Shown one piece after another: positions 13,401 through 28,400 of a stretch of 64,000 nt of DNA. The position numbers and the translations under genes were made by a program. Under the pieces are notes generated by a model that saw only the letters and a program-made list of their open reading frames with translations, searched no databases and was not told the DNA's origin. Source of the stretch: Stichopus chloronotus. Its lineage: Eukaryota; Echinodermata; Holothuroidea; Aspidochirotida; Stichopodidae. The stretch is taken from assembly GCA_021234535.1 (NCBI GenBank), contig CM037838.1, positions 12,545,929-12,609,928 of the forward strand, given 5' to 3'. How positions within the stretch are numbered: position 1 is the stretch's first letter; each line of letters starts with the position of its first letter.

Positions 13401-16400
13401 AGCATGAACCTCTTCGATTGCATCAAATTGGTGCTCTGCCTTTTGCAAATTTTCCTTTATCGACTCTGCGATAATTTCTTCCTTGCTACAAGCAGCTTTT
13501 AACACACTCAAAGTCCTGGTAAGTTAACCTTTACGATTCCTCCTCAATATTTTTGCTTCCTTGATCCTTTCTGACATTGTGAAATATAATGATTGAAATC
13601 ACTCCTCTTTTTGATTGTTAAGAAACCTCGTTCTGCAGTACCAGCTGTTCTCTGGATATTGATACTATCCAAATATATTCTCAGACTTTGATTATTCACT
13701 TTTCCTCTCTTGTAACAAAACTGCACTCTCCCAGCTCATTGCACAAACTAAAAGTTAACTAAACTCTCTACATTCCTCTCCTAACAAAAAGTAAGTAAAA
13801 CCTGTTAAAATTCCAACAACTGAACTATGCCTAGCAACAGTGTGCTCTATCTGACCCCATGAGCTCCTTTCTGGACCACCTGGAGGCCCTATAAAGGAGT
13901 GTTTGAAAAGTTACTCACTAGCTATAAATGCAGTATAAGGAAAATGCTATTTCAAACATGACATACATTCACTTATGGTCCTCCTAGGCGTCCATAGCCT
14001 TAAAACACAGCAAAAAGTTTCCAACGACCAAAATCCCTTTGAGTTTAACTGTGTCACTAAAACCACAAACTGCCAATAGTAATTTTACACACTGTAGCCC
14101 ATAAGCTTTTCAACTAATTTGTACGGTAGTTTATAATAACCACAATAATGGTGTTTAGAATATTAATATTCTTTTATAGTTCCTTCCTCTCTATTGATAA
14201 GCATTAAATTTCACAGGGTCGTGACCCTGTTGATAACAGACAACCTTATCAAGTTTAAAACAAATCTGACCCACGGATAAGGAACTATGGCAGTTTTAAC
14301 ATTTTTTATGTTTTACCCCATAACCTCATTAATATGCAAGATTTGGACACCAAAAACAATAGGGATCATCTACTCAATATGGGCAACCTACATGCCAAAA
14401 ATGAAATTACTTAGAGTTACCATTCTTGAGATAGAGCATTTACGAGCAAGCTCACACACACACGCACACCCGCACACGCACCCGCACACACACACAAAAA
14501 CACGACATCTGGACTGCATAGATTCCCCTGCCTGCGGCAAGGAATCAAAAATGAGTGAAACAAAAATGAACCAATGATTGCTGTGAATTTTTTCTTCAAC
14601 AAAGTTAAGATGATTGGAACTTCTACGAAGACTATTTAATAGCCGAAAATGTCATGTAAAGTTATAAGCAGAAGTGTTTTTCACCCATGAAAACACTAAC
14701 AGTACCACCTTACTTGCAGAGCCTGAGAAGGTTGATTTCCAGCAATCTAGAGGCATTTATATCTAAAATTTGCTGGTGCGTTCTGTTGCAACTGATGCTG
14801 GCGCTCCTCTTAGTTAATAGATGCATGAGAGAGAGCCATTTGCTAGGTGGAAACATTCTAGATAATCAAAATTACCACCATTTTTCATAGATAGATTGAT
14901 AGATAGGTAGACATAGGTAGACATACAGACACATTGACTGACTGGCTGACTGGTTGGTGTTTTCCTCATTAATTAAGAAATTACAGATATGACATCACTA
15001 TTTCAAGGCTGTGCACATGCAGCTTAGGATACCAGCGGGTGCCATTTGCTGTCCATCTGGGAGGTTTGTGAAGCCCAAATTTTCTTGCACAGTCTGTGCT
15101 GACCTCTGGTGGTACTCTGCTTAGATAGTCTTACCTGCAGAGTGTCCAGCCAAACTTCTCTATTGCTCAAAATTTTGCACACACCTGAAATGGTACTTTC
15201 AAGAATTATGGCAATTATGTTCGACCACCCAACGTGGTGATGCCTATGAATGACATATATCACACTGTAAACTATGTACTGGGTTGTATCATACACTCAT
15301 TGAAAAATAGTCATTGATTGCATCATTTTTGCTCATGATTCTAAAAATGCCCCCAAAGGGGAGGTGTCTCATCTCTTCTCGGACCCTTCCTCTTGCCAGT
15401 CGAGGGGATTAGATAGTCTGGCCCCTCCACTCATCAGACTCTATGCACTCCACTGCAATAGAGTTAGGTCAACTTAGTTCATTGTTTTACTTCTTTCACC
15501 ATATGGTGTGGCTATGCAATGACTTAGACATTTGTACTACTTAGCCCACACAATGGATGTGCATTACTTATGCAACAGTTCTGACTGCATTCATATACAA
15601 GATTCCCCAGTAGCACTAACATAAAAGGTAGGACAATTCCACAATGACCGAAGCATGTCGGACAGTCTTTTGTAACTATATACATTAAATGCACAAAAAT
15701 CTTGATGTGTCATTTATGTTGTATAAGTATTGCATCAACTGTTTACTTTCGTCAAGTTGTGAAGGAAGTCCGCATTTCACTGATGTTGTACACTACGTAC
15801 GTTCTTATTCTCTATCTTAGGAATGTGTTGTTGTGAATTGTTGCGTTCTTGATTATTTTAACTGTTTCTCTGAGTTTGTCTCTATTCCATCTAGTGAATT
15901 ACTTCTGATTTTCCCACCCAATGAGAAGGGTATCTGATTTTGTCATTGTTACTCCATGCCTGTTCTATTAATTTTATTCATTTTATATTGAGCTTTATCT
16001 TTTGCTAAGAAGTTTCTCCACATATGTTATCTCCAATGCAGTTTATGACATCCTCAACATCGTTGTTAGGTTCTGCCTGAACCTACAGTTAGACACTCCT
16101 CATCCCATCTGTTTTTTATGATCATTGAATTCTCCAATCACCAGTTAACGTGAGTGACTCTTCTTTACTTTTCCAACCTAAACCACTTCTCTTCCTGACT
16201 TTCTAACTTTCAATCTGTTATTCTGATATCCATCTCTTGATTCCGCAAACAACGTTAACTCGCCAACCTTAGTCGACGCCCCAAATATACCTGATGTGTG
16301 TAGGAAAAAATCGGTTTTTGGTACATCATATCTATTGTGGTCAAATTATCGGAAGCTAAACCCTATCGATACACAATGTCATCATGTGATGTACAAAGCA

Positions 16401-19400
16401 CATTCAGACACAGACAACATGCAAATGTGATGCAAAAAAGAAAAAAAAAACAAGAATTATTATGCATTTATAACTCGACACACGCATCCTTCTGTGCTTT
16501 TATGGAGAGATTCCTTTTGCATAGGAACCATATATGGTTTTTTACTGATTCACATTAAATCTTTGCAGCTGTTTTCACTCATGGTCACTGATGTACATTT
16601 AACTCCTTGAAATTGGCAGCTGTTGCACTCAAGAATCTTTCTATATCAAATACTACGTTTATATGTAACAAACAAAATGTAACCGCTGCAGGAAAAATGC
16701 TAACTGTCATCCCTGTCAACTAGTTAGCAGATTTTTTAGCTTGTTATATAATCAGACAAAAGACGATCATAATTAAACTGATACTGCTATATGCTTCATT
16801 AACCTTGAAGGGAATATGTAACCCTATCGTACCTCTAAGTCTTTCTCCAAGATCTTTGCGTCCATCGCAGATGACTCAGATCTTGTACGGCTTGGATCCT
16901 GCAAATCACAAATCAAAAAAATGCATATGTCAAGAAAATGTTTAAAAATTACTCCTATCATCTTGTTGGCAGATTCATTACAGACTGCAAAAATTGTTGT
17001 CATAATTAAATAAAACTGACATCCCAAAGTATTTCAAAACTCTTGAAGTGAAGACTGTGGCATACTGCACGTGTATATATTCATTCATATTCAGTGACCC
17101 TGAAATTCCCCCATGAGGATTCTCACTTCGGCAGATCATGGTAACAAAAATAATTACTGACTGTCCACCCAGATAAACAAATTCAGTGGAAAATCTTGCA
17201 ATAGATTGGGACAGTTGTCCTTCACTGCTACAGTGCTTCCTCTTTATAAACAGACCACCTGTGAGGCCATAGGGTATTAGGAAAATGAACAATGATAGCC
17301 TAGCATCTGTTACCTCACATGAGGTCAAAAGGTAGTCATGTGACACCCGGAAATTGAGAGTTTTTTCCGAGGAAAGACACTCACAAGTTCTCTGGGAATG
17401 AACACATAATGTTAATGGAAAATTGATGATGAATATTCTTATTACTTTGATTATTGTTATGTAAATAGGTACCCCAGGTTTGCTGCATTATCATACATGT
17501 GTACATCATGACAGATACAGCAAAGGTGAAGCAACAACAAATGCAGACAAGACAAACTAAACAATTTCAACTAACCCTTAGATGAAAGAGGAGTTCTTCA
17601 CACTCTTTCTCTTTCTGCCATATCTTGAAGGTGCACGTGCCGTCCTCCGGTTCATTGGGGTCCCCTTTTAATTCAAAGGTGCAATACTTGCAATCGGCGT
17701 CATCGATTTGTTCAAAAGTCAATGCCTGCAAAAACAGGAAATCAATTGACACGGTAAATAATAAATTTAATAGGAAACTGGCATGGAAAAAACTTCCCTA
17801 CGTTCACCATAACTGACCACATACAAACAAAAATGATGGGGCCTTTTTTTGAATGATGTTTTCGAATTTATGTGGAAAAACAAACAAAACCGACGTTTTA
17901 CTTCCTCATTAACTAAATCAATATGTCATCAGATTTAATTAAAGGAAACTAGGATCTTAATGAGAATCTGTATGAGTTATACACTCAAAATGGTTGTAAT
18001 ATTTCCATATCGAATTTAGAGTTCGACACGTTCCCTTTTGCGTCTTGAGACATTGCATCAACAAGACTTTTTAAAATGACTCCTTTTTACCTCAGATGAC
18101 TTTCAACCTCTACACACAAACAGATGGGAATATGTTAAGATTCCGAGTTAACATGAAGTAAACTTATCGTTCTTCAGATATTGCGTTTGCAATTACGTGA
18201 TTTAGACTGCCATAGCAAAGCAATGGGGATAATACATTTTTGATATAACGGTTAATTCTGAATCTTGAACAAACAATTTCTTCTTGAGATATTTCCACAT
18301 TTTAGTTTAATCTGCTCATAGCCCCAACTGTTGAATGAACTGGCTGAAAAACTGGAGGGAGGATTGCCTGTTTACAGAGACTAGCTATCTACTGTAACTT
18401 TGTACCTAGAAGTTTTGCCAGTTTCTTACTTCTTTATACTATTGTGTTCAACATGTTTTTTTGTAACTGACTTTTATAAACAAGAATATGCTTTGACCTC
18501 CTTCTGCAAAAAAAAAAAAAAAAAAATCAACATCTCCATACAAACCAGAGAGATATCACCATCTTCCTACAAGCTCTATATAAAAAGCATTAACTTTGAA
18601 CTGTGATGTTTACAAGGCATTTAAGTCGTCATACTACATAACACGTACACAAACCAAAGAGACGTCATCACCATCAGTGAAGTTATTCTTCCTAAGGAAA
18701 CCTAATAACAGCAACATCAAATTGTGTCCTACTTGTACATTACTACACAATAAAACATTGAGACAAATTCGTCCTTCAGGGTGTACTGTACATTCAAAAT
18801 AATGAAACACAAATGCCCGGATCCTGAGATGTGTACAAACAGATAGGTTACAAACTATGAAGCACATAGTTAATTTGAAAAAAAAAAATGAAGTTGTGAC
18901 AGTACTGATGTCTTCTGTCTACACATCTCAAAAGTGTGTAAATGTATCTTAATTACTGCAAGAGCTTATTTGTAGGTTTAGTACTACTCATGATGAAAGG
19001 TTGATCAATGCTGGACCATGCATTAACCCTATCTAGGACAATTCCGGATCGGAGGTTAATGCAAGGATGTAGGAGCGCATGCTGCAATAGCATTAACCCC
19101 ATCATACATACAAAACCATTGTCTTGCATGCAATAGCAGACCACAAAACACTGTTAATCTTCATTTTTATTGTATTCATCTGCTAGAAATTTCCTGTAAA
19201 ATTGGCCCTTGCCAATGGGAGTTGAGGATCATTCCCAATTATGTATGAGCACTTCATAAATACTGTTAAAAACTATAATAAATATAGTCCTTTCCTATTA
19301 GCTATGTGTTCACAAATTGAATTGTGTGTGACAACCTATACCAGGCTAAATAGTAAATACTGCTGTTTTTATTTTCTTCTAATTGTTTCATGAAACCAAT

Positions 19401-22400
19401 TTCTAGTAGTGTAAGGTATGCATGCAGTTCTGTTTTACTGCTGCCTTTTACTATGAAATTCAATGACAATGACAACGACACAGTTTATTTCCATCCACAT
19501 GGAGAACATAACATATAGCAGCGAGACAAACATAATGCAATATACTATTTACACCAGAAAGCCAAAAGGCTTTGTGATTCCTTGCTACATGGTTATATTA
19601 CAATAAACATGAATTATTCACATGACAAGTATAAGATCAACTGCAGTTATTTTTCTTGACACACCACAAGCCTTTAACCCAAAATGACCTTTATTTTGGT
19701 GACCTAAAATGACGGCGACATTTGACGTCCACCAAAAGCAATAGGGATCACCTACCCAGGCCATACAACCCACACATCAAGTACAATATGAGTATGACAT
19801 CAGTCAACATTATCTCTGAGCTCCAAGAAACACACAGTAATCAATGCTGCTTCTAGTCTTGCCTGTTGTTAGTTGAATCAAATAACTCAACCTTACCTCA
19901 TCTGAACTCAGCTTGTCTGCCATACTTACCTCAAAATTGTTCATAAAGGACCAGAATGTTCTTGGGTCTCCATCGTATGGTGGAATTTCTGCCTTAGGTA
20001 ATTCCAACGCTAATTTGAAACTCAATTTCCTCCTTCAACTTTTTCAATGCTTCCTCCCTCTCCTCAGTGTAATGCTTTTGGCATTCCAACATCCAGCTTT
20101 CTGCTTGCTCAAATGCTTCATCAGACAACAACCCAGCCAGATCAGCATGAACCTCTTCCATTGCCTCAAATTGGCACTCTGCCTTTTGCAAATTTTCCTT
20201 TATCGACTCTGCGATAATTTCTTCCTTGTTACAAGTAGCTTTTAACACACTCAAAGTCATCGTAAGTTGACCCTAAGTTATGATTCCTCCTTAATATTTT
20301 TGCTTCCTCCATCCTCTCTGACATTGTGAAATATGATTGAAAACACTCCAATTTGATTGTTAAGAAACCTTGTTCTGCTACCAGCTGGTCCTCTGGATAT
20401 TGATATTATCCAAATAAATGTCAGAACAGATGGTATTTTATTTTCCTCACTTCTTTTTATAAACCCATTAACATTCCAATGCATGAATTAATGCCACCTT
20501 GTCTATCTGACCCCATGACCCCCCATACCAAGACTATCTCTCTGGACAACTTATCGGAGGCCCCTCACGCTAGAAGTTACTCACTAAGTTACAAATGCAG
20601 TACTGTAGCCTTAAATCCCATTGAGTTAACTGTGTGCGAGGGAACCAATAGTAATTTTGCACAATGTAGCCCCATATGCATTTGTACGGTAGTTTATAAT
20701 AACCAGAATAATGGTGTCTAGGCTATTATTATTGTTTTATAGTGAAAAATTATCCCTTCCTCTCTATTGATAAGCATTAAATTTCACAGGGTCGTGAACC
20801 TGTTAATAACAGACAACCTTATCAAGTTTAAAACAAATCTGACCCACGGATAAGGAACTATGGCAGTTTTAACATTTTTTATGTTTTACCCCATAACCTC
20901 ATTAATATGCAAGATTTGGACACCAAAAACAATAGGGATCATCTACTCAATATGGGCAACCTACAGGCCAAAAATGAAATTACTCAGAGTTACCCTTCTT
21001 GAGATAGAGTGTTTATGAGCAACTGTCACACACACACGCATACACACACACGACATCAGGACTGCATAGATTCCCCTGCCTACGGCAAGGAATCAATAAT
21101 ACATATTTTAAGTTTGTCTTGAACATATTTGAGATATGATGGAAAAGGAGAAAACTGAAGTATAATACTTACAAATTGTTTTCCCCTGCATAAATTATTT
21201 ACACAATAAATAGAAAAGCTGTTACATAACAAAGATAACAAGTAATCACTAACACCAAAAGAAGACACTAGAGTACATAAGGAAAGAAAAAGAGGAAAAA
21301 CAGCAAAGGAGGGGAAATAAAATATATTAGGCTAGTACACACTTTCAGAAATCATCTACATAACCAAGAAAGGAGAAAGGAGTTAATTGTGAAAATTATG
21401 TGATGACAGTAACATTTCCTTATAAGTTATTTTAAAAAGGGAAAGGGTTTTACATTGCTTAACACTGTCATCGAGTGAATTCCATAGTTTGACTCCTGAC
21501 GTGGAAATACACAATTGTTTTTTCTTTGTTCTTACATAATTTTGTTTGAAGTTGTTCTTATGTCTTGTATTATATCTGTCATTGGATGCTAAGGAGAAAA
21601 AGTTTTGTAAGGTCTTGGGTAATAACATATGGTATGCCTTAAACATAAATACTCCAGTGCTGAAATCTATAATTTGCCATAATGTTAGGGCTTGTAACTT
21701 ATGGAAAAGACCAGCCGTGCGATCTAAGAAATTTGCTTTACATACAATACGAATGACCCTTTTTTGGTTCAGAAATAATGGGGTAATATTAGATTTGTAA
21801 GTATTTCCCCATACTTCAGAACAGTAATTAAGATATGGAAGAAATATTGCACAATATAACATATACAAGGCCTTAGTATTTAAAAATTGACTGGCTTTAT
21901 GAATGATTCCAATACATTTAGAAAGTTTTCTGGATACGTGAAGAATATGGTCTTTCCAATTAAGGTTATGATCTATATATACACCAAGAAATTTAGTTAC
22001 ATAAACTCTATCGATATTAATATCATTTATAGTGATTACCAAATCAGAATTGATATTATGATTGGAAAATAGCATATAATTAGTTTTGTGAATATTAAGT
22101 GATAGCTTATTCACTGCAAACCACACATTGAGTTAATAAGAAGTTCGTTACTTATTGTTCTGTGTAGCAAATGTATGTCATTATGACAACAAAAAAATAT
22201 TTGTGTCATCTGCAAAGAGTACAAATTTTAATAACTTGGAGACATTGCAAATATCATTGATGTATAATATGAATAACTTTGGTCCGAGGATAGAGCCTTG
22301 CGGTACTCCACAAACTACGTTTTGTAAATCTGAACTTAAGTGATTTATTTGTACATATTGCATTCTATTGTTCAAATAACTCGACAGCCAGTCATGAACT

Positions 22401-25400
22401 ATCCCACGGAAACCATAATGCTCTAATTTCTTAAGTAATAAATAATGGTCTATAGTGTCAAAGGCCTTCTTCAAGTCAATGAAGACCCCAGTGGTTGATT
22501 TTTTATTGTCTAGTGATGTATTAATTTCCTCAACTAATTGTAATAATGCCATAGATGTAGAAGGACCAGACCTGAAGCCATACTGACTATCCTTAAGGAG
22601 ATTGAATTTGGAAACAAAGTTTTCTGTAACTTTATGTAACTTAAACTGGTAACTTAAATTCTGTAACTTTATGGGCATCAATCACTATTAAAAGTACTTT
22701 GCCATGATGCAAATGCTATCAACATTACGTGATTTTCAAGTTGGTCCCTGTGATGTGGGGCAGAATTTTTGTGTGGAGAACCCGACCCATGTATGGGAAT
22801 TTCCGGGTTGTAGATTCTTTCACCACTTACACAGAGATTGACTGCCTCAGGTAGAAATTAACCGCTTGAGCTTGTCCACTTTATACTTTGATCAATTACC
22901 ATTGACTCTTAGCAGAGATATTGGTTACTCCATCAACACACAAGTAGGTTTGTTTCTAGAATGTTTATAGGCTACATCCTATTTTGTGTTTTGCATGCTT
23001 TTCAATTAATCTTGGTAAACTTTCTTAAACTTTCCTGCCATGACTTTCTGTGCAAAAATAAGACAACAAACTGATAAGAGAGGCAGAACAAGGAATTTAA
23101 ATTTAAGCAAAGAAAAGAATGCATGGCCCTGCTAGGTGAGTGTTGACTAGGCAAACAATTGTGTTACAGTTAGCTGAGTGCTTAGAAGATTAGGTTTCAC
23201 ACCATTTTACCCCTGTACCCATGTAATGGAAAGATGTTATCACAGTGAAGGTTGGTTGGAGTGAAAAAGAAAAAATCTTGCCCCATGACTACTGGGGAGA
23301 GAATCCCACTATGAAGGTTACCAGAGCTTTTTGCAGATTAATAAAGTTGGCATAAGAGAGACATACCCAACATCCCCAATGATGAAAAAAGTTACTTTTC
23401 TACTTAATAAACTAGAAAATGTGGTTATGAGTGTATCACAACCACCTGCTGTCCACGATTACTCCTGCCACAGATTATTTTGGAACATTCTAGCAGTTCC
23501 CTACAGAAGCATTAAATGGACATGCAAAAGAAAAAAAAACCATCTCCGTAAAATCACAATTTTTGTAAAATTAACAATTTTTGTAAAATTGACAATTTTT
23601 GTAAAATTGACAATTTTCGTAAAATTGACATTTTAATGACTTAATATACTCCTTAAATGACTAAAATCTGAGATTTGTGATTTTGATGTTATTCAACATC
23701 TGTTTAAAAAGGACAAAAGTAAGAGAAATTGTCATTTATTTTTAAATATAACAATTCATCAAAACGGCAAAATTCAGCAAACTGTGATTTTACCGAGTTC
23801 CAACATCTCGCCAAAGTGTAAAATTCAGAAAATTGTCATTTTGCTGAGATGAAACAACTCATCAAAATAGCAAATTTTCATTTTGTTGACTTAGAACATC
23901 TTGACAAAATGGCAAAATTCCTAAAGTTGTCATTTTGCGTGTTAAAACATCTCGTAAAAGTGACAAATTTCGAAAAATTGCCATTTTGCTGAGTTAGAAC
24001 ATCTTGTCAAAATGGCTTCAGAATTTTGTCATCACTACGAAATCCACTAGTCTAGAGAGTTGGAATTGTAACCATAAGGTTAGCTTCACTGTATGTTGGT
24101 GTAATCGATGAGCAGAAATGTAGCCTGCATGCGATGTCTTCAACCATTACAATACTACAAGTTGTATTCACTCTTTCTGGTTGAAATCATCGCCCGTTTT
24201 GATGTTCTTGTTCGGCAAAATACCAATCTTCCGAATTTTGCCCTCTTGACAAAATATTCTAACTCAGCAAGATGACAATTTTCTGAGTTTTGCCATTCTG
24301 CCACATGTTTTATTTTAGCAAAATAACAATCTTCCAAATTTCTCCCTTTTGACAAGATATTCTACCTCAGCAAGAGAGTTTTGCCATTTTGGCATGTTCT
24401 AAATCAGCAAAATGACAATTTTTGGAATTTTGCCATTTTGGCAAGATGTTCTAGGTCAAACAAAATGATATTTTCCCAAATTTTGCTATTTTGATGAGCT
24501 GTTTTATTTCGGCAAAATGACAATTTTTTAACTTTTGACATTTTCAACAGATGTTCGATCTCCGCAAAATGGCAGTTTTTCGATTTTGTCACTTTGACGA
24601 GATGTTTGAACTTGGCAAAATGACAATTTTTGGAATTTTGCCATTTTGGCAAGATGTTTTTAAGTCAACAAAATGACAAATTTCTAAATTTTGCTGTTTT
24701 GAGGAGTTGTTTTATTTGGGTACAAAATGACAATTTTTCAAATTTTGTGACTCACCCGAGATATTGTAACGGGCATTATGCAATCTTTCGGAATTTTAAT
24801 GTTGTGACAAGTTAATTAAATCGCCGAATTTCCGATTTTTGTCGGAGGTTTTGTTGGAGGCTTTGAAGGCCTTATTTAAGTCGTCAAAACTTCAATCCTA
24901 CACAAATTGTCATTTTGGCGAAATGGTTCATTTTTTTTTTGCATGTCCCTTCTACGCTTCCATAGTTCCCTGGTAAACAGGTTTAGTATCATGGTCTTGT
25001 CAGATGTCAGTGTATCCCCAAAACTTACTGGTTTGGGAATTCGCTAGCGACATACTCACCTCATATAACCTATGCATTTACCGTATTGACCATGGTCTAG
25101 CATCTGGCAATTTTGTGTGTGTGTGTATCTGGCCACCGCCCTTCCGTAATTCCCAGGCCGAAAAAGCCTGGGATGACAGCCAAGTGCCGATCGGTAGGTA
25201 GAGAGGGAAGGAGAGGAGGAATGAACCCTAAACGGTGCTTACCTAACTCCACATAGACGAAGACCGACCGTCGGCGTCAGAACAGGCAATGTCCACCGAA
25301 GATGTGCCCCAGGTTCAGCGCCTTAGCCGTGATTGGCGTTCGCGGTGGCGTGTGTACAAAGGTCCCGCGGTATGCATAACACTCTCGTGGCCACGACTAC

Positions 25401-28400
25401 CAAGACCTGAAGCAGGGGGACGGGCGGGTTGTTATATGAGGTGAGTACGTCACAAGCGAATTCCCAAACCAATAAGTTTTGGGGAATTCACAGCACGTAC
25501 TCTCACCTCATATAACCTATGCATTCGTTGACACAGGGGTGTCGGCGGCCGGCAGATCGGGGGGCTGCGGACGTGGCGCCGCGATGGGCCAAAGTACGGC
25601 CATGGCAAAGGCCTCATTGCCAGTAGGCGTGTTCATTAAATAGCAGGAAACGAAGGAGGACAGCGTTTCCACGCGGCCACGTCAAGGATGTCCTCCAGGG
25701 GCACATGCTGGAACCACGCGGTAGAGGTTGCGTGCTCGTGTAGGTCGTGTGCCCAGACGCGTTCCGATGTGTCAGCGTGGGGCTGGATCAGGGAGACGAT
25801 CCAGCGGGAGAGGGTCTCCTTGGAGACCAGCATGAACGGGCGCCGCGGGAGTATGAACAGCCGGTCCGACGTACGGATGTTCTTGGTGCGCTCAATGTAC
25901 CACTTGAGGGTGCGGACCGGGCAGCGCAATCTGTCCCCTGCTACGGAGGAGGCAGCGCTAAGCTTTAGCAGCTTGATCTCCCCTGGGGTAAAGGAGAGGG
26001 ATTGGTTTTTGGCTAGAAACCGCGGATCCGGGAGGAGGCGGACCGATCGAAGCAGATGAAGCCCGTCTAGAGCGTAAGCACATGGATCGCTTGGAGCGGC
26101 CACCTGTTTTGTGAGCGATAGTTGCTCTGGCCAGACTGCTGTTGTCCGTTGTCCGGCCGGCTGTCGTGGCTACCGGAGCCGCCCTGGCGAGAATAGCGCT
26201 GGTAATGCTGCTGTTGGGAACCCTTGCCCTGGCAATAGCGCCCTTGGCTTGCTCGTCGATTTCGTAACAAGTTTTGCTGGCAGGGCTGCGAGCCGCCGGG
26301 ATTTCCCAGATGAGACATGTGCTCGTCAGCTTCACAAAGAGCTTTGAGGCGCTCGGCCTCTTTGCGCAGTTTGGCATCAAATTGGCTGCCAAACAGATCA
26401 TTGCCGAGAGTGGGGAGATCCCGGAACGCGTCTATTGTGGTGCGCGAGGACCAATCCAGGGAATCTAGCACCTGATCGCGTATGGTAGTCGTGGCCTTAA
26501 CCGAAATGCAGGCGAACTGGTCGAACACGCTGCGAGCTACCGGACCTAACAACGCGATCACCACGCTGGTATCCGCTCTGGAGATGCCCGCCGTCTGGGC
26601 TTTCCTGAAGGAGCGGTTAAGGAGCTCTGCGAAGAGCAGGAGAGCTTAAGTGTACTTCATTTCAGCCCGTGAAGCCCTGTCAACGTCATACATACTGGTC
26701 TCGAGGTGGCACGAATTCTTGACACAAAACCTGTCGAGCGCATCAAGGGTGCCAGCTCCGCGCAGCCGTTCCCAAACTTGTGCGGCGCGGAGAAAAGGTT
26801 GACCCAATCCGCCTCTTCGACGTGGAAAGCACGAGCCACATCCCGCTGAAAGGCGAACCATTGCCCAGCTGAGGCAAGAGACTGAAAACACTGGTCGCAT
26901 TGTGTGTCCACAAGGATGGACGCCCGCGGAGCGGAGGACGCCACGTTTAATGTTAGCCGAGATGCCGGAGCCTCTGTCACGGCCGGGTCGGATCCGGCGC
27001 GTAACCCAACGTTCGACGGAGATTGGTAGCGGCGCGTGCGAAGGCATCCGTAGAGATATCCATACCCCGGAGAGGCTCCTCATCTTCCCCTTCGGAAAGG
27101 GGTACGCCGTGATCACGAGGGGGTGAAACCGTTGCCGCTCCACTATGGAACAGGAGTTCGACGCCTCGCGATGGCGAGGCTGAATGGCGTGTACCGGTTT
27201 AGTGGTTGGGGCCGACGGGCCCTGCAGTGCTGCGGGAGCTCGTTCGGACAAAAGGCGTTCTAGCAAGTCTTTTACTTGTCCGCTTTGGGTGGAGTTCCTT
27301 CAAAATCCTGATTTTGACGCGAAAAGGATTCGGAACTTGAGGCGAACAGGTCGAGGACTGCCCGATCTTCTGCCATAGGATCATCAGCCGATTCCTGTGG
27401 CCAGGCCGGTCCCGCCTCCTGGGATCCCGGTCGTGGCGGATTGGTCGGGCTTAAGCCGCATCCAGCGGTGGCCAACGGCGTGGGTTGGTGGGCCACAGGC
27501 CCAGGGGTGGCCTGTGGAAGAGGGCTTACCTCCGATGCCCTGGGGACCTGAGGTCTTATACCATCAGCTATGGTGGCCTGAGAGACGGCAGGACTTATGC
27601 CCCCTCCGGGGGTGGCCTCCTCGCTCGTGTTGGGACCTACGCCATCAGCCGTGGCGGCCCGAGCGGAAGATGTCACAGTGTGTGCCCGTGGACTGGGCAG
27701 GTTATCCCGGCCACACAAAATTGCCAGATGCTAGGACTATGGTCAATACTGTAATGCATAGGTTATATGAGGTGAGGGAGTACACGCTGTGAATTTGTAT
27801 GTATTACGAGCATCTGTACTGTTTCTGCGGAGAAGAGCCTGCGACCATGTACAGAGGTATGTGATACACCCCTTGCACGTACAGTATACTGTTGAGAGTT
27901 TACCGTTTACCGAAACTGTTTACCTTTGGGACTTACTCCAGTCTTAAAGGGAAATTGGGCGTTTAGAATACACCAACATGACATACAAAAGAAAATAGCT
28001 TTAATCATTGTTAAACCATTCTATCTCATCAATAAACATCTACCAAAGCTTCATCTCCTCAAAACATTATGCATATCATGAGTAATGGAAGATCCATCAT
28101 TTGAATTTTGAAAAGTTTGGGTGAACAAATAAGTGTTGAGCAACAAGTGACTGAATTTCTATGTGTGGGAATCCTATTTCTTGAAAAGAAGACTACTGTA
28201 CTTCCTTATTTTGAATAATCTATCATCCTACGTCCTGAAACATTGGTTTTAAAAGTATGGATGTTTTCTCTAAAACAAACGCCCTATTTCCCTTTAAATT
28301 GCGAAACAATGAGATACCTTACTACCAAAATACAAACCTGTCTTACTAAGCCATATCCCAACCAAGTACAAACAAGTCGTGTTCCCGTCTACATGATCCA

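Larger units (their letters stand above)
25013..27797 (-). mobile_element. DIRS-type retrotransposon, internally deleted
   Basis: GC-rich island in AT-rich DNA. In minus-strand order: right terminal repeat (27752-27797), gag-like region (about 27718-26070), tyrosine recombinase (26103-25636), internal complementary region (about 25430-25540) and left terminal repeat (25013-25086). One half of the internal region is the reverse complement of the left end (AATTCCCAAACCAATAAG against CTTACTGGTTTGGGAATT), the other half of the right end (AATTCACAGC...CTCACCTCATATAACC). This is the diagnostic DIRS layout. The RT/RNase H region is absent, so it is non-autonomous. Confidence 0.88.

Noticed and set aside
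21546..21800. Plus-strand frames over the LINE fragment
   Set aside because: Shadows of the minus-strand reverse transcriptase.
23560..24770. CRISPR-like array of regular short repeats
   Set aside because: Units are AT-rich, imperfect, contiguous without unique spacers and reverse orientation at the centre; the context is animal intron DNA.
27397..27792. Plus-strand open frames over the DIRS gag region
   Set aside because: GC-rich sequence leaves long open frames on both strands. The minus strand fits the DIRS order and its terminal repeats.
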